Positions 56,043-64,000 are shown, numbered from the stretch's first letter. The stretch: 64,000 nt of DNA from Spirochaetota bacterium (GCA_013426755.1 AP019861.1:1600454-1664453); one strand, 5' to 3'. Notes: generated by a model not told the origin, from the sequence alone. Program-made: numbers and translations.

Positions 56043-58478
56043 TTATAACCCCGTACAATCGGCCGGTACAGGTGTAACATATTGACGATTGGCGCAGGCG
56101 ACTGTTTTAAGGCGGGGGTACTGGGTGGTGGGTGCAAATTGCCAGACAGTATCCAGCCAGCCAGAATAGGACGTGGCAGATTGGAGCTCCATTGTTGTTT
56201 GACCTGTCCCGCCAGCACTAGTCGACCTACCTGATGTTTCAGTATCCCAGTAAGAAGCTGTAATAGTTCCATTATCATCAATTCCAACTAAGCCTTCTAT
56301 CGTACTGAGTCCCGAAACACCCCCAATCGCATAGGAATTATTGATCGTAGACATTCTATTCCTCCCGACTAGGCCTCCGACAAACACCGCCCCATCAACA
56401 GTGCCCGTCGCATAAGAATCCGTGATCATAGCATTATTGCTATTATGCCCCACTAAGCCGCCTGACCGAGTTTTCCCATCTACAGCAACATTCGCATAGG
56501 AGGTACTGATCGTAGAGTTATCAGTATTTTTTCCAACTAACCCTCCTGTATCATCGCCTCCATTTACAGAGCCTGTCGCATAAGAATCACTTATCATAGA
56601 GTTACTACCATTCCATCCGACTAAGCCACCCGTATTACTACCTCCTGTAATATTAACATTGACTAGGGCGCAATTCATAATATTCGCATCTGAAATAGAC
56701 CCCAACAGTCCTATATCATCTATATTCTCTCTATTAATATAAAGCCCTGAAATCGTTTTACTATCACAATCCAACGTTCCCGTAAACTTAGCGTCAGCTC
56801 TTCCGATCGGAACAAAGCCTTTGCCAACAATCCCCATTCCATCAGAATGCTTACTGCCTACTTCACTAAGCGGAAAGCCTGCCCCTATATCGATATTAGC
56901 CGTTATTTTATAATATTTATCACCATAACTACCATTATCCGTATTGACAAGAAGTGAAGCAAGGTCTAACCTAGCGGGATTGTCTATCTCATAGGCGGTA
57001 GCAGCATCAACACCCGTCTGCCCACTAGGAAAACCTGTGCACGCTGGAAATTCCATCGTAATAGCAAAACTAGTTTCAAGAACCTCACCACTACTATTCT
57101 CTAAAGTTAAATTGCGGGTGACCGTGTATTTATTATCATTAAGAGCATCGCGATTACGGTCATAATACCTAGGAAAAGGTGTCATATCTGCTACCTTGCC
57201 ACCACCTGCAATGGTTACCATGGGTTCTGCTAACAATTCACAGGCGCCTGTTGTGATCGAGAGCATTGTTTCCGAAGTCACATTCGTCTGGACACCGCCG
57301 TTAATATCAGCACTAGTAATGATGAGTGTGTTCACCTCCAATCTACTAAAATCAACTACCAACGTGTAAGTTGTAGCCACATTCTCATCATTATTATTGG
57401 TAATCTCAAAAGTAGAGGCAGCCATTCCTATTTCATCGGTAATCTCACCCATGCCAGACACTAAGTCACTGGCAGGCTCAGTGATAGTTCGCGTGATCGG
57501 AGCATTGCCTGGTGTAGTAAAAAACGCAACCACCTCATCGATCACAAGCGTGTATTTATTCGGTGTTCCTGGTGATTGATCTGCTTTATTAGTTAAGCCT
57601 TTGATACGAATAATATTGCCTGCTTCCTCAGTAATAGCAAGACCCCTCGTAATATCATTTCCAGCTTCTGTGATCTTAATATGAATTCCAGGCGTAAACC
57701 TTGTAAGTGGCGATAACATAACATCTGCGATTGTATAGGTGTGTGAATTTCCAGCAGCATTCGCTGTTTCAGTAATCGTAAAGGTATTTGGATCGAGAAC
57801 GATGACTGCAGCTTCAATTCCATCAGGATTAGCTAGTTCAATAGTAGCTGGCTCTGCTGTAAAGCCATCAGGCAAAGTGAAGGCAATCCTCCCCCCTGTT
57901 TCAGTCGGGCTATTGGCTAGACCTGTAATAGAAAGTGTCGACTCAGCGATAGAAATCTCACCTCCTTGACCTGCAAAGGTCGCTGAGATGTAACTACTGA
58001 GCTGTTCGCTAGCAAACCATTCATTCACAGGAGCACCGTCTATTTTAATCGTTACCCCATAAGAAATAACGTCTTCTGCTTCGAAGGTGACGCTCAGGTT
58101 AGTTTCTATTTCATGTGGAGAGATCGGCACTGGCGCAGTCACGATAAAACTCGTTGGCTCTGTGGTGATGCCTTGTGACTGGTCAATATTGATAGTCACC
58201 GCAGCAAAATCTCCTGAGGCTTTATTAGTCAAGCCCGCAACCGTAAGCTTAGGACTGGCAGGATCAGAATTGTCTACTGTTACGACAAGACCCCCAATAC
58301 TTGGATTGCTCATTTTAATGAGATTGGTTAACAGTGTCGGATTATCCGGTGGTGTCGTCTCCGCCGACGGAGCACAACTCGTTAGAACAACTAACAAGAA
58401 ACACCCACACGTTAATATCTTACTCAGATTGATATAGCTTTGACTTATTTTTAACATTGATTTCTGTAATGCATTCAT
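56043..58478 (-). CDS. GLUG-repeat lipoprotein, chimera of two subfamilies
   Basis: 811 residues. The N terminus (LQKSMLKISQSYIN) belongs with the two preceding genes, lipobox VVLTSC (Cys35). The following domains instead resemble the giant protein and the gene at 28046: LLTNLIKMSNPSIGGLVV, ISPHEIETNL, GAPVNEWFASEQLSSYISATF, RFTPGIHIKI. Cys-bounded domain (TGAC...FPAC), LDCDSKTISGLYIN, five GLUG units (600-725), then the LQSATSYSGWLDTVWQF tail shared with 48165 and 53102. This looks like a domain swap between lipoprotein types. Confidence 0.87.
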   Translation of the reverse strand: MNALQKSMLKISQSYINLSKILTCGCFLLVVLTSCAPSAETTPPDNPTLLTNLIKMSNPSIGGLVVTVDNSDPASPKLTVAGLTNKASGDFAAVTINIDQSQGITTEPTSFIVTAPVPISPHEIETNLSVTFEAEDVISYGVTIKIDGAPVNEWFASEQLSSYISATFAGQGGEISIAESTLSITGLANSPTETGGRIAFTLPDGFTAEPATIELANPDGIEAAVIVLDPNTFTITETANAAGNSHTYTIADVMLSPLTRFTPGIHIKITEAGNDITRGLAITEEAGNIIRIKGLTNKADQSPGTPNKYTLVIDEVVAFFTTPGNAPITRTITEPASDLVSGMGEITDEIGMAASTFEITNNNDENVATTYTLVVDFSRLEVNTLIITSADINGGVQTNVTSETMLSITTGACELLAEPMVTIAGGGKVADMTPFPRYYDRNRDALNDNKYTVTRNLTLENSSGEVLETSFAITMEFPACTGFPSGQTGVDAATAYEIDNPARLDLASLLVNTDNGSYGDKYYKITANIDIGAGFPLSEVGSKHSDGMGIVGKGFVPIGRADAKFTGTLDCDSKTISGLYINRENIDDIGLLGSISDANIMNCALVNVNITGGSNTGGLVGWNGSNSMISDSYATGSVNGGDDTGGLVGKNTDNSTISTSYANVAVDGKTRSGGLVGHNSNNAMITDSYATGTVDGAVFVGGLVGRNRMSTINNSYAIGGVSGLSTIEGLVGIDDNGTITASYWDTETSGRSTSAGGTGQTTMELQSATSYSGWLDTVWQFAPTTQYPRLKTVACANRQYVTPVPADCTGL

Positions 58479-58544
58479 GAGTTTTTTCTTTCTAAAATAG
58501 TCTAAAATTGGCTTTTAGATTAATCAGGCAATTCTCTTACACTT

Positions 58545-58573
58545 AGTATAACATTAAATGCCGCTTCGGACAA
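58545..58573 (-). promoter_or_regulatory. Promoter for the lipoprotein at 56043-58478
   Basis: TTGTCC (58568-58573), 17-bp spacer, TATACT (58545-58550). Confidence 0.65.
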
Positions 58574-58603
58574 GTAAAATTTTGTAAATTTTACAGAGAA
58601 AAA

Positions 58604-58634
58604 CTCCGTTTCCCTTAAAATAAGGGAAACGGAG
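58604..58634 (-). terminator. Hairpin 3' of the lipoprotein at 58704
   Basis: 14-bp perfect arms CTCCGTTTCCCTTA / TAAGGGAAACGGAG with an AAA loop; the arms are again compensated relative to the palindromes at 53010 and 55946. Confidence 0.65.
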
Positions 58635-58703
58635 TGGTGAGAAATCACTTCTAGGGGGTGAGAATTGACTTACCTCCGAAGTGTGATTTTCACTTAAAAA
58701 AAA

Positions 58704-61649
58704 TTATAACCCCGTACAATCGGTCGGGACGGGATCTGCGTATTGACGGTTTGCACAGACTACACCTTTAAGACGGGGATACTGGTTATTGGGTGTGAAT
58801 TGCCAGATAGTACCGCTCCAACTAGAGAGGGATGTAGCACTTTGAAGTTGTGATGTTGTTTGTCCTGTCCCGCCAGCACTGGTAGAGGTTTCAGTTGTAG
58901 TGGTATCCCAGTAAGAACGAAAAATATTACCGCCAGTACCCACCCCGAGCATGCCTCCGACAGAAGAAGTTCCGGTTGGTTTTCCAATCGAATAGGAAGT
59001 ATGGATGTAACCCGCACTATTACTTCCGACTAGGCCTCCGACAATAGAATTTCCAGTCACAGTGGCCGTTGCGTAGGAATTAGTAACAGTCGCTGAACTA
59101 CTAGAATTTATCCCGACCAGGCCTCCGGCACCATTCCCCGATGCTACGACACTACCCGATGCATAAGAAACTCTGACCACACCTAGACTGTACCCAACTA
59201 AACCTCCTACTGCGTCTGATCCATTAACAGTAACTACTGCGTAGGAATTATTGATCGCAGTATTATTATTACCAGAAGGGCCATTAACATGCATCCCGAC
59301 GAGTCCTCCTACATTTACCCCGGAGTTGGCACTTCCTGCAACAGCAACTCCTGTAACAGAACCTGTGACATAAGAATCATTGATTACCGAATTAGTATTC
59401 TCTCCGATAATGCCTCCTACATCAGATCTCCCTGTAACTTTAGCATCTACTAGGTAGCAGTTTTGAATCGTCGCACTCGAAGCATAGCCGAACAACCCCA
59501 CATTATCACTAGTTCCTCTATTAATGTAAAGATTAGCTATCTCATTGTTACTGCAGTCAAATGTGCCTGCAAAACTAGTGCTACTCCCCCTACCGATAGG
59601 AGGGAAACCGCCTCCATTAGCTCCACTCTTCGTTTCACTCCAAGGCGCCTGGGCGATGCCAAGGTTGATGCGCTCAGTCACTCGATAATGGGCGTTAGTA
59701 TAACCGGTCATACCAGCATTGACTAACGTAGCAAGTAAGTATAACTTTCTATCGTTATCGATGATGTAAGGACTACCACTCGTTCCTCCCCCTGAGAGCC
59801 CTGCCGTAGTACAAGACGAACTAACAGACAGTGGAAATGTCAGGCTCTCAGCACCTTGCCTTAAAACAAAATCCGTCTGAGAACTCGCTACATATGAATC
59901 AACCGTACCCGTAAGCGTATAAGCTGTACTGACCGCTCCACCGACGAGAACTTCATGCGAAGGTGAACCCGTAACTACCCCACAATTTTTTAAACTCACC
60001 ATCATACCAGAACTAGACGTGCCTTCTGAGAGCACGACTTCGGAAGTAAAGGCCCCTGTACTCCCAGCGAGGAGTTTTAATTGGATCAAATCTCCTAACA
60101 TTAATCGAACGTAGTATTTCTCAGAAGTACTCACCGACTGTGCAGCCGTTACCGTAAAACTGAGGTTTTCATCATTCGGTGAGGTTGTTATACTCGCTAC
60201 GCCCGAAGGATTGACTCTCGCAGAGGGTATGTTTAGCGCATCACCTGTGCCTGTTATCGAACTGCCTCGAACTGCTATCCTATACGATGGAGAAACCATA
60301 AGTATTAGGGCTGCACTAAATCCGTCTTCTTTATTTTTAATGCCACTGATGGTAATGACATTGCCCATGACTGATGAAACCATTGCAGCGCTGTACGCAG
60401 GATCGCGTCTGCTATCGAACGTAATATCTGATGCTGTAAGCGGTGTAAGTGGTGCTAACGCATCGAGCCGCAACTCAACATTGAACGTCACAGCCATTCC
60501 CCCAGCAGCGACAGGTGTAAGAACAAATGCGACATTTGGCACTACAGCATTCACTACGCCTGTTCCAACTGGATTTAACACATTGGCAGGAATTGTTATA
60601 GATGAAGGCGCAGCCGTGTAATCAGCAGGAGTGTCTGTATCAGCAATACTTACTGCGAGCGTCTCAGTTCTCACCATATCATCTAGATTAGTAATGCCAC
60701 TGATAATAATTGTATCGCCTTCAAGGGTTGGTGTAGCCGCAGCATACGGTGAAGTCGGCCCGCCTGATGGAGTGATCGTGATGTCTGCTACCACAAACGC
60801 AGGCAAGGGTGCCGGCGGCGCAATGAACTCAGCTAAACGAACTTCAATACTGTAAGTAATAGTCTCGCCACCAGCAGCAACAGGTGTCAGTACGAACTGA
60901 ACACCCTCTAACCTATTCGTTACCGCATTAGTGCCGTCTGGATTTAATACATCAGCAAGAATCGTAACAGATGAAGGATCAGCCGTATAAGCAGCAGGGT
61001 CGTCTCTATCGGCAATACTCATCATTAAAGTTTCAGACGTAGCAACCGCTAGATTAGTAATGCCACTAACAACGATCACAGAGCCTTCGATGGTTACTGT
61101 CGCCGCAGCGTAGGGTGATGTGTCCCCGCTTGATGGAGTAATCGTGACGTCTTCTACCGCAAACGAAGGCAAGAGTACCGGCGGCGCAACGAACTCAGCC
61201 AGACGAACTTCAATACTGTAAGTAATAGCCTCGCTACCAGCAGCAACAGGTGTCAGTACAAACTGAACGCCTTCTAACCTATTCGTTACCGCAGCAGTCC
61301 CGTCTGGGTTTAACACAGTCCCAGGAATAGTAATAGACGCAGGCTCAACAGTGTAAGCAGCAGGGTCGTCTCTATCAGCAATACTCATCATCAAAGTTTC
61401 AGACGTAGCATCCGCTAGATTAGTAATACCACTAACAACGATCACAGCCCCTTCGATGGTTACTGTCGCCGCAGCGTAGGGTGATGTGTCCCCGCCTGAT
61501 GGAGTAGTCGTAATGTCTCCTAACTCAAGTGGAGAAGCTACCGGTGGTGGAGTTCCCACATTATCACTAGTGCCCGACTCTACTGTGCAGCTGATAAGAA
61601 ATATTGTAACAGCACACAAAGTTACCAAAGCAAATGGATATGTTCTCAT
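58704..61649 (-). CDS. GLUG-repeat lipoprotein, four beta domains, separated from its leader by a frame offset
   Basis: 981 residues from the ATG at 61649, preceded by AAGGGGGAATC. Lipobox FLISC (Cys21). Four EDI-type domains (about 40-510), the first three from 366-bp tandem repeats, then Cys-bounded domain (LKNC...SSSC), FDCSNNEIANLYIN, six GLUG units, SYWDTTTTETS and VVCANRQ-x(8)-C. Its promoter lies 240 bp upstream, much further than in paralogs, and the gap is filled by a 46-codon reading frame that resembles the paralogs' N termini and overlaps this start by ATGA. One extra C in the C6 tract at 61675 would fuse them. Confidence 0.87.
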   Translation of the reverse strand: MRTYPFALVTLCAVTIFLISCTVESGTSDNVGTPPPVASPLELGDITTTPSGGDTSPYAAATVTIEGAVIVVSGITNLADATSETLMMSIADRDDPAAYTVEPASITIPGTVLNPDGTAAVTNRLEGVQFVLTPVAAGSEAITYSIEVRLAEFVAPPVLLPSFAVEDVTITPSSGDTSPYAAATVTIEGSVIVVSGITNLAVATSETLMMSIADRDDPAAYTADPSSVTILADVLNPDGTNAVTNRLEGVQFVLTPVAAGGETITYSIEVRLAEFIAPPAPLPAFVVADITITPSGGPTSPYAAATPTLEGDTIIISGITNLDDMVRTETLAVSIADTDTPADYTAAPSSITIPANVLNPVGTGVVNAVVPNVAFVLTPVAAGGMAVTFNVELRLDALAPLTPLTASDITFDSRRDPAYSAAMVSSVMGNVITISGIKNKEDGFSAALILMVSPSYRIAVRGSSITGTGDALNIPSARVNPSGVASITTSPNDENLSFTVTAAQSVSTSEKYYVRLMLGDLIQLKLLAGSTGAFTSEVVLSEGTSSSGMMVSLKNCGVVTGSPSHEVLVGGAVSTAYTLTGTVDSYVASSQTDFVLRQGAESLTFPLSVSSSCTTAGLSGGGTSGSPYIIDNDRKLYLLATLVNAGMTGYTNAHYRVTERINLGIAQAPWSETKSGANGGGFPPIGRGSSTSFAGTFDCSNNEIANLYINRGTSDNVGLFGYASSATIQNCYLVDAKVTGRSDVGGIIGENTNSVINDSYVTGSVTGVAVAGSANSGVNVGGLVGMHVNGPSGNNNTAINNSYAVVTVNGSDAVGGLVGYSLGVVRVSYASGSVVASGNGAGGLVGINSSSSATVTNSYATATVTGNSIVGGLVGSNSAGYIHTSYSIGKPTGTSSVGGMLGVGTGGNIFRSYWDTTTTETSTSAGGTGQTTSQLQSATSLSSWSGTIWQFTPNNQYPRLKGVVCANRQYADPVPTDCTGL
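60440..61535. repeat. 366-bp in-frame tandem repeat (beta domains), three copies
   Basis: Matching positions at 60745, 61111 and 61477 are exactly 366 bp apart. The two outer copies (60804-61535) are nearly identical; the inner copy is more diverged and matches the gene at 49957 better. Confidence 0.85.
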
Positions 61650-61786
61650 AGTGATTCCCCCTTTGAATATGCACGGGGGGATAGCTCCCGTACCCGATCC
61701 TCCCTGTTTTTATTACCACTGAGTGTATTACTCAGATTGAAATGAATTTGACGCATTTTTAACGTCAATTTAGACAATGATTTCAT
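61646..61786 (-). CDS. 46-residue leader reading frame ahead of the lipoprotein, overlapping by ATGA
   Basis: ATG at 61786 with a perfect AGGAGG 8 nt upstream, the best ribosome-binding site in the window. It encodes MKSLSKLTLK...HFNLSN, like the MQKSLLKTSKNHFN start of the neighbouring lipoproteins. It continues as NTLSGN-x(6)-VREL, like the NTPSGN-x(6)-VQEL leader of the genes at 458 and 2782. It stops at TGA 61648-61646, overlapping the ATG of the lipoprotein. Distance to the promoter (about 95 nt) matches the other genes. A C6 tract (61675-61680) lies within it; seven C would put leader and lipoprotein in one frame. In the present state it may couple translation, or hold the lipoprotein at a different level. 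Confidence 0.7.
   Translation of the reverse strand: MKSLSKLTLKMRQIHFNLSNTLSGNKNREDRVRELSPRAYSKGESL
61675..61680 (-). repeat. C6 tract in the leader reading frame
   Basis: Six C on the coding strand. Adding one C yields an uninterrupted frame from 61786 into the lipoprotein at 61649. Confidence 0.65.
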
Positions 61787-61886
61787 AAATTCATCCTCCT
61801 GCGATGATTTAGAATTGATTTTTAGACAATTGTACTTTAAATGGTTAAATAATTGTTGTTATGGTTAGCATGTAACTCATGCGATT

Positions 61887-61915
61887 AATATAACATAAAA
61901 TACCTGTTCTGGCAA
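61887..61915 (-). promoter_or_regulatory. Promoter for the leader and lipoprotein at 58704-61786
   Basis: TTGCCA (61910-61915), 17-bp spacer, TATATT (61887-61892). The start site near 61880 is about 95 nt before the leader ATG. Confidence 0.7.
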
Positions 61916-61944
61916 GTATTTTTTTGCAGAATTGATAAAAAAAA

Positions 61945-61975
61945 CTAAGTTTCCCTTAAAATAAGAGAAACGGAG
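61945..61975 (-). terminator. Degenerate 3' hairpin of the lipoprotein at 62055
   Basis: CTAAGTTTCCCTTA / TAAGAGAAACGGAG, the same element as 58604-58634 but with three mispaired positions, so probably decaying. Confidence 0.45.
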
Positions 61976-62012
61976 TGGTGAAAAATTACTTCTAGGGAGT
62001 AAGAATTGGCTT

Positions 62013-62021
62013 CCCCCCCCC
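62013..62021. repeat. C9 tract in the 3' untranslated region
   Basis: Nine C where the sister copies have GCCTCCGC or ACCTCCGA. Non-coding; a slippage-prone site or a sequencing/assembly error. Confidence 0.5.
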
Positions 62022-62054
62022 AAGTGATTTTTATTCAGAGAATTTATTCAAAAA

Positions 62055-64000
62055 TCACAACCCCGTGCATTCGGTAGCTGATTGATTGTATTGACGATTG
62101 GCGCAGGCGACTATTTTAAGGCGGGGATATTGGTCGTCAGGTGCAAATTGCCAGATAGCACTGTCCCAGCCTGGATAGGATGTGGCAGATTGGAGCTGCG
62201 TTGTCGTTTGTGGGGTCCCTACTGACATATTTTTAGACTGCTGACCTGTTGTTTCAGTATCCCAGTAAGAATTCCTAACATTCGCAAGATCATTAATTCC
62301 AACTAAGCCTTCTAAAGCAGATGCTCCTGTTACACGTCCGATCGCGTAGGAATTACTGTCCCTAGAACCACCGTTCTGTCCGATCAAGCCTCCAACCTTA
62401 GAAGTTCCTGACACAACAACTGCCGCATAGGAATCACTAATCATAGTATTGAAGTCATACCCGACCAAGCCTCCGACTCTCTCACTCAATCCTCCCATTA
62501 CTCTAACAGAACCTGCCGCATAGGAAATACTGATCGTAGAATCAGTATTATAACCGACTAAGCCTCCGACATTATTAGCGTTTAATCCTGGTACTGAAAC
62601 AGAAACTGTCGCATAAGACTTACTGATCGTAGAATTAGCATTATACCCAACCAAGCCTCCGACATGACTACTCATTCTTCCTGGTGCTCTGACAGAACCT
62701 GTCACATAGGAACTACTGATCGTAGAATTAGCATTATAACCGACTAAGCCTCCGACATTATTATTTCCCGTGACATTGACATCCGTTAAACCGCAGTTTT
62801 GGATCGTAGCATCTGAAGTATACCCAAATAATCCTATATTATCGGTAGTGTCTCTATTAATATAAAGATTGGCAATCTCATTGGTTTCACAGTCAAACGT
62901 GCCTGTAAACGGAATATTATTATCTTGATCTGTATACGTACCTATAGGACTAAAGCCACCACTCGTAGAACCCGTTTCACTCCAGGATGCCTGGGAGACA
63001 CCAAGGTCGATACGTCTGGTGACTCGATAATGGGCGCTTTTATAAGTGCCTGTATTAGCATTGACTAACCTAGCAACGAGGTCTAGCTTTCTATCGTTAT
63101 CAATAATGTAAGGATCATCCTCCATCCCTGCTCCTGAGAGAGCTGCTGCCGCCTCCGTCGTTCTACACTCTGCCGTCGTTACGGTTAGTGGTGTAAAAGT
63201 CTCAATCTCAGTACTACCCTCACTTAAAACCAAAGAAACATTCATATGAGTCCCCACTTCATAAAAACTAACAGCAGGAGTGCTCATAGCTACAAGCCCA
63301 TAAGTTACTTCGCTCTTCGTTCCGCCGAGCAGAACTTCATACGGAGGTGGGAAGACGCCACATTCTTTCAAAGAAATCATATTCATAGCAGGACTAGAAG
63401 TGCCTTCTGACAAAAGCAATTCTGTTGCAAGATCGCCCGCATCCCCACCAAGGAGTCTTAATTGAATCAAATCGCCTAACATTAAGTGAACGTAGTACTT
63501 CACAGGTTCACTTCCCGGTGCTGCCGGCATCACTGTAAAGGTGAGGGCTTCATTGTTTGTAGTATTGATATTTGTAATACCGTCAGGATTGAGTTCGGCG
63601 CCCAGTAGAATTGCCATGTCTCCCGTAACTTCGTATTCTGCAGGATCAGTTTTGTCTTTTATTATAAGAGTCAAGTCTTCATTGAAACCTGCTTCTTTGT
63701 TTTTAATGCCGCTGATGGTAACGACATTGTCACTGACTAGAGATACCACCGCATCTTCATACGCAGGATGCCTTCCAGCTGCAAACGTAATATCCTCAGC
63801 CACTAACGGCGTACGCATAACAAATTCATTAAGACGCACCTCAACGCTATACGTTATCGGTTCTTCATCAACTGGTGTAAGTACAAACTCGGCGTTTTCT
63901 ACTCTGATCTTTACCGCATTAGTTCCTTCTGGATTTAACGCAGTCGCAGGAATTATGATAGATGCAGGCTCAACAGCGTAAGCCGCTGGGTCGTCTCTAT
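62055..64000 (-). CDS. GLUG-repeat lipoprotein, 5' end beyond the window
   Basis: At least 648 residues. The frame stays open to the right edge (…DDPAAYAVEPASIII…VEVRLNEFV), so the start and signal peptide lie outside; the in-frame GTG at 63839 is not the start. The visible part has the end of one EDI-type domain, a complete second one (EDITFAAGRHPAYEDAV), Cys-bounded domain (LKEC...TAEC), FDCETNEIANLYIN and six GLUG units, the first three highly alike (GGLVGYNANSTIS, spaced about 36 residues). SYWDTETTGQQ and VACANRQ-x(5)-C end it. It shares an identical tract with the gene at 48165. Confidence 0.85.
   Translation of the reverse strand, partial: RDDPAAYAVEPASIIIPATALNPEGTNAVKIRVENAEFVLTPVDEEPITYSVEVRLNEFVMRTPLVAEDITFAAGRHPAYEDAVVSLVSDNVVTISGIKNKEAGFNEDLTLIIKDKTDPAEYEVTGDMAILLGAELNPDGITNINTTNNEALTFTVMPAAPGSEPVKYYVHLMLGDLIQLRLLGGDAGDLATELLLSEGTSSPAMNMISLKECGVFPPPYEVLLGGTKSEVTYGLVAMSTPAVSFYEVGTHMNVSLVLSEGSTEIETFTPLTVTTAECRTTEAAAALSGAGMEDDPYIIDNDRKLDLVARLVNANTGTYKSAHYRVTRRIDLGVSQASWSETGSTSGGFSPIGTYTDQDNNIPFTGTFDCETNEIANLYINRDTTDNIGLFGYTSDATIQNCGLTDVNVTGNNNVGGLVGYNANSTISSSYVTGSVRAPGRMSSHVGGLVGYNANSTISKSYATVSVSVPGLNANNVGGLVGYNTDSTISISYAAGSVRVMGGLSERVGGLVGYDFNTMISDSYAAVVVSGTSKVGGLIGQNGGSRDSNSYAIGRVTGASALEGLVGINDLANVRNSYWDTETTGQQSKNMSVGTPQTTTQLQSATSYPGWDSAIWQFAPDDQYPRLKIVACANRQYNQSATECTGL

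Larger units (their letters stand above)
58479..58703. other. Intergenic module, copy 4
   Basis: 225 bp holding the promoter of the gene starting at 58478, the palindrome 58604-58634, and the second imperfect hairpin (58640-58690, AAATCACTTC...GAAGTG-T-GATTT) also seen at 55983-56035. Confidence 0.6.

Noticed and set aside
1..64000. Insertion sequences or prophage genes to explain the repeats
   Set aside because: No transposase, integrase or phage-like reading frame and no terminal inverted repeats with target duplications were found.

Overview
The window is dominated by one large paralogous family of exported lipoproteins. I count 18 members, two of them cut by the window edges. Each has a hydrophobic signal ending in a lipobox Cys (SGC, SSC, ISC, TSC, LGC, IGC), then tandem beta-sandwich-like domains of about 100-122 residues, then a run of GLUG-type repeats (GGLVG-x(4-8)-I-x-x-SYATG-x-V), and usually a C-terminal SYWD / WxF-x(5)-YPRL / CxxRQ-x(6-9)-C module. 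The only non-lipoprotein genes are a complete polyol ABC-transporter operon with a mannitol-type dehydrogenase (smoEFGK-mtlK order), a PfkB sugar kinase and a HAD phosphatase. Non-coding DNA is AT-rich, genes are moderate in GC, and there is no rRNA, tRNA, CRISPR or transposase. The lax lipoboxes, lipoprotein abundance and polyol ABC system suggest a diderm, host-associated bacterium, possibly a spirochaete. That assignment is inference only.

Layout. 1-5035: three tandem, near-identical 2.3-kb lipoprotein units on the minus strand, the first cut by the window edge inside a poly-G (coding poly-C) run. 5183-19489: plus-strand block of pfkB followed by four lipoproteins. 19901-27648: minus-strand polyol operon in which the two permease genes are separated by a seven-copy array of about 170-bp repeats. 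28046-44825: five large minus-strand lipoproteins, one of about 1670 residues. 44826-47307: gene-free island with three unrelated tandem-repeat blocks (43, 90 and 140 bp). 47308-64000: HAD phosphatase and six more minus-strand lipoproteins; five of these share a well-formed promoter and four or five a palindromic 3' element with compensatory changes.

How it may work together. The transporter, dehydrogenase and kinase could take mannitol, sorbitol or a similar polyol to fructose and then fructose-6-phosphate. The lipoproteins look like a surface antigen or adhesin repertoire built for variation. In the first three genes a homopolymeric C tract lies between the start codon and the signal peptide. 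In the gene ending at 58704 the homologous leader is present but out of frame by one base, next to a C6 tract. In-frame tandem duplications (189, 81/84 and 366 bp) and mosaic sharing between paralogs point to further variation by recombination. The leader/poly-C arrangement coupled to GLUG lipoproteins is the most likely undescribed system here.
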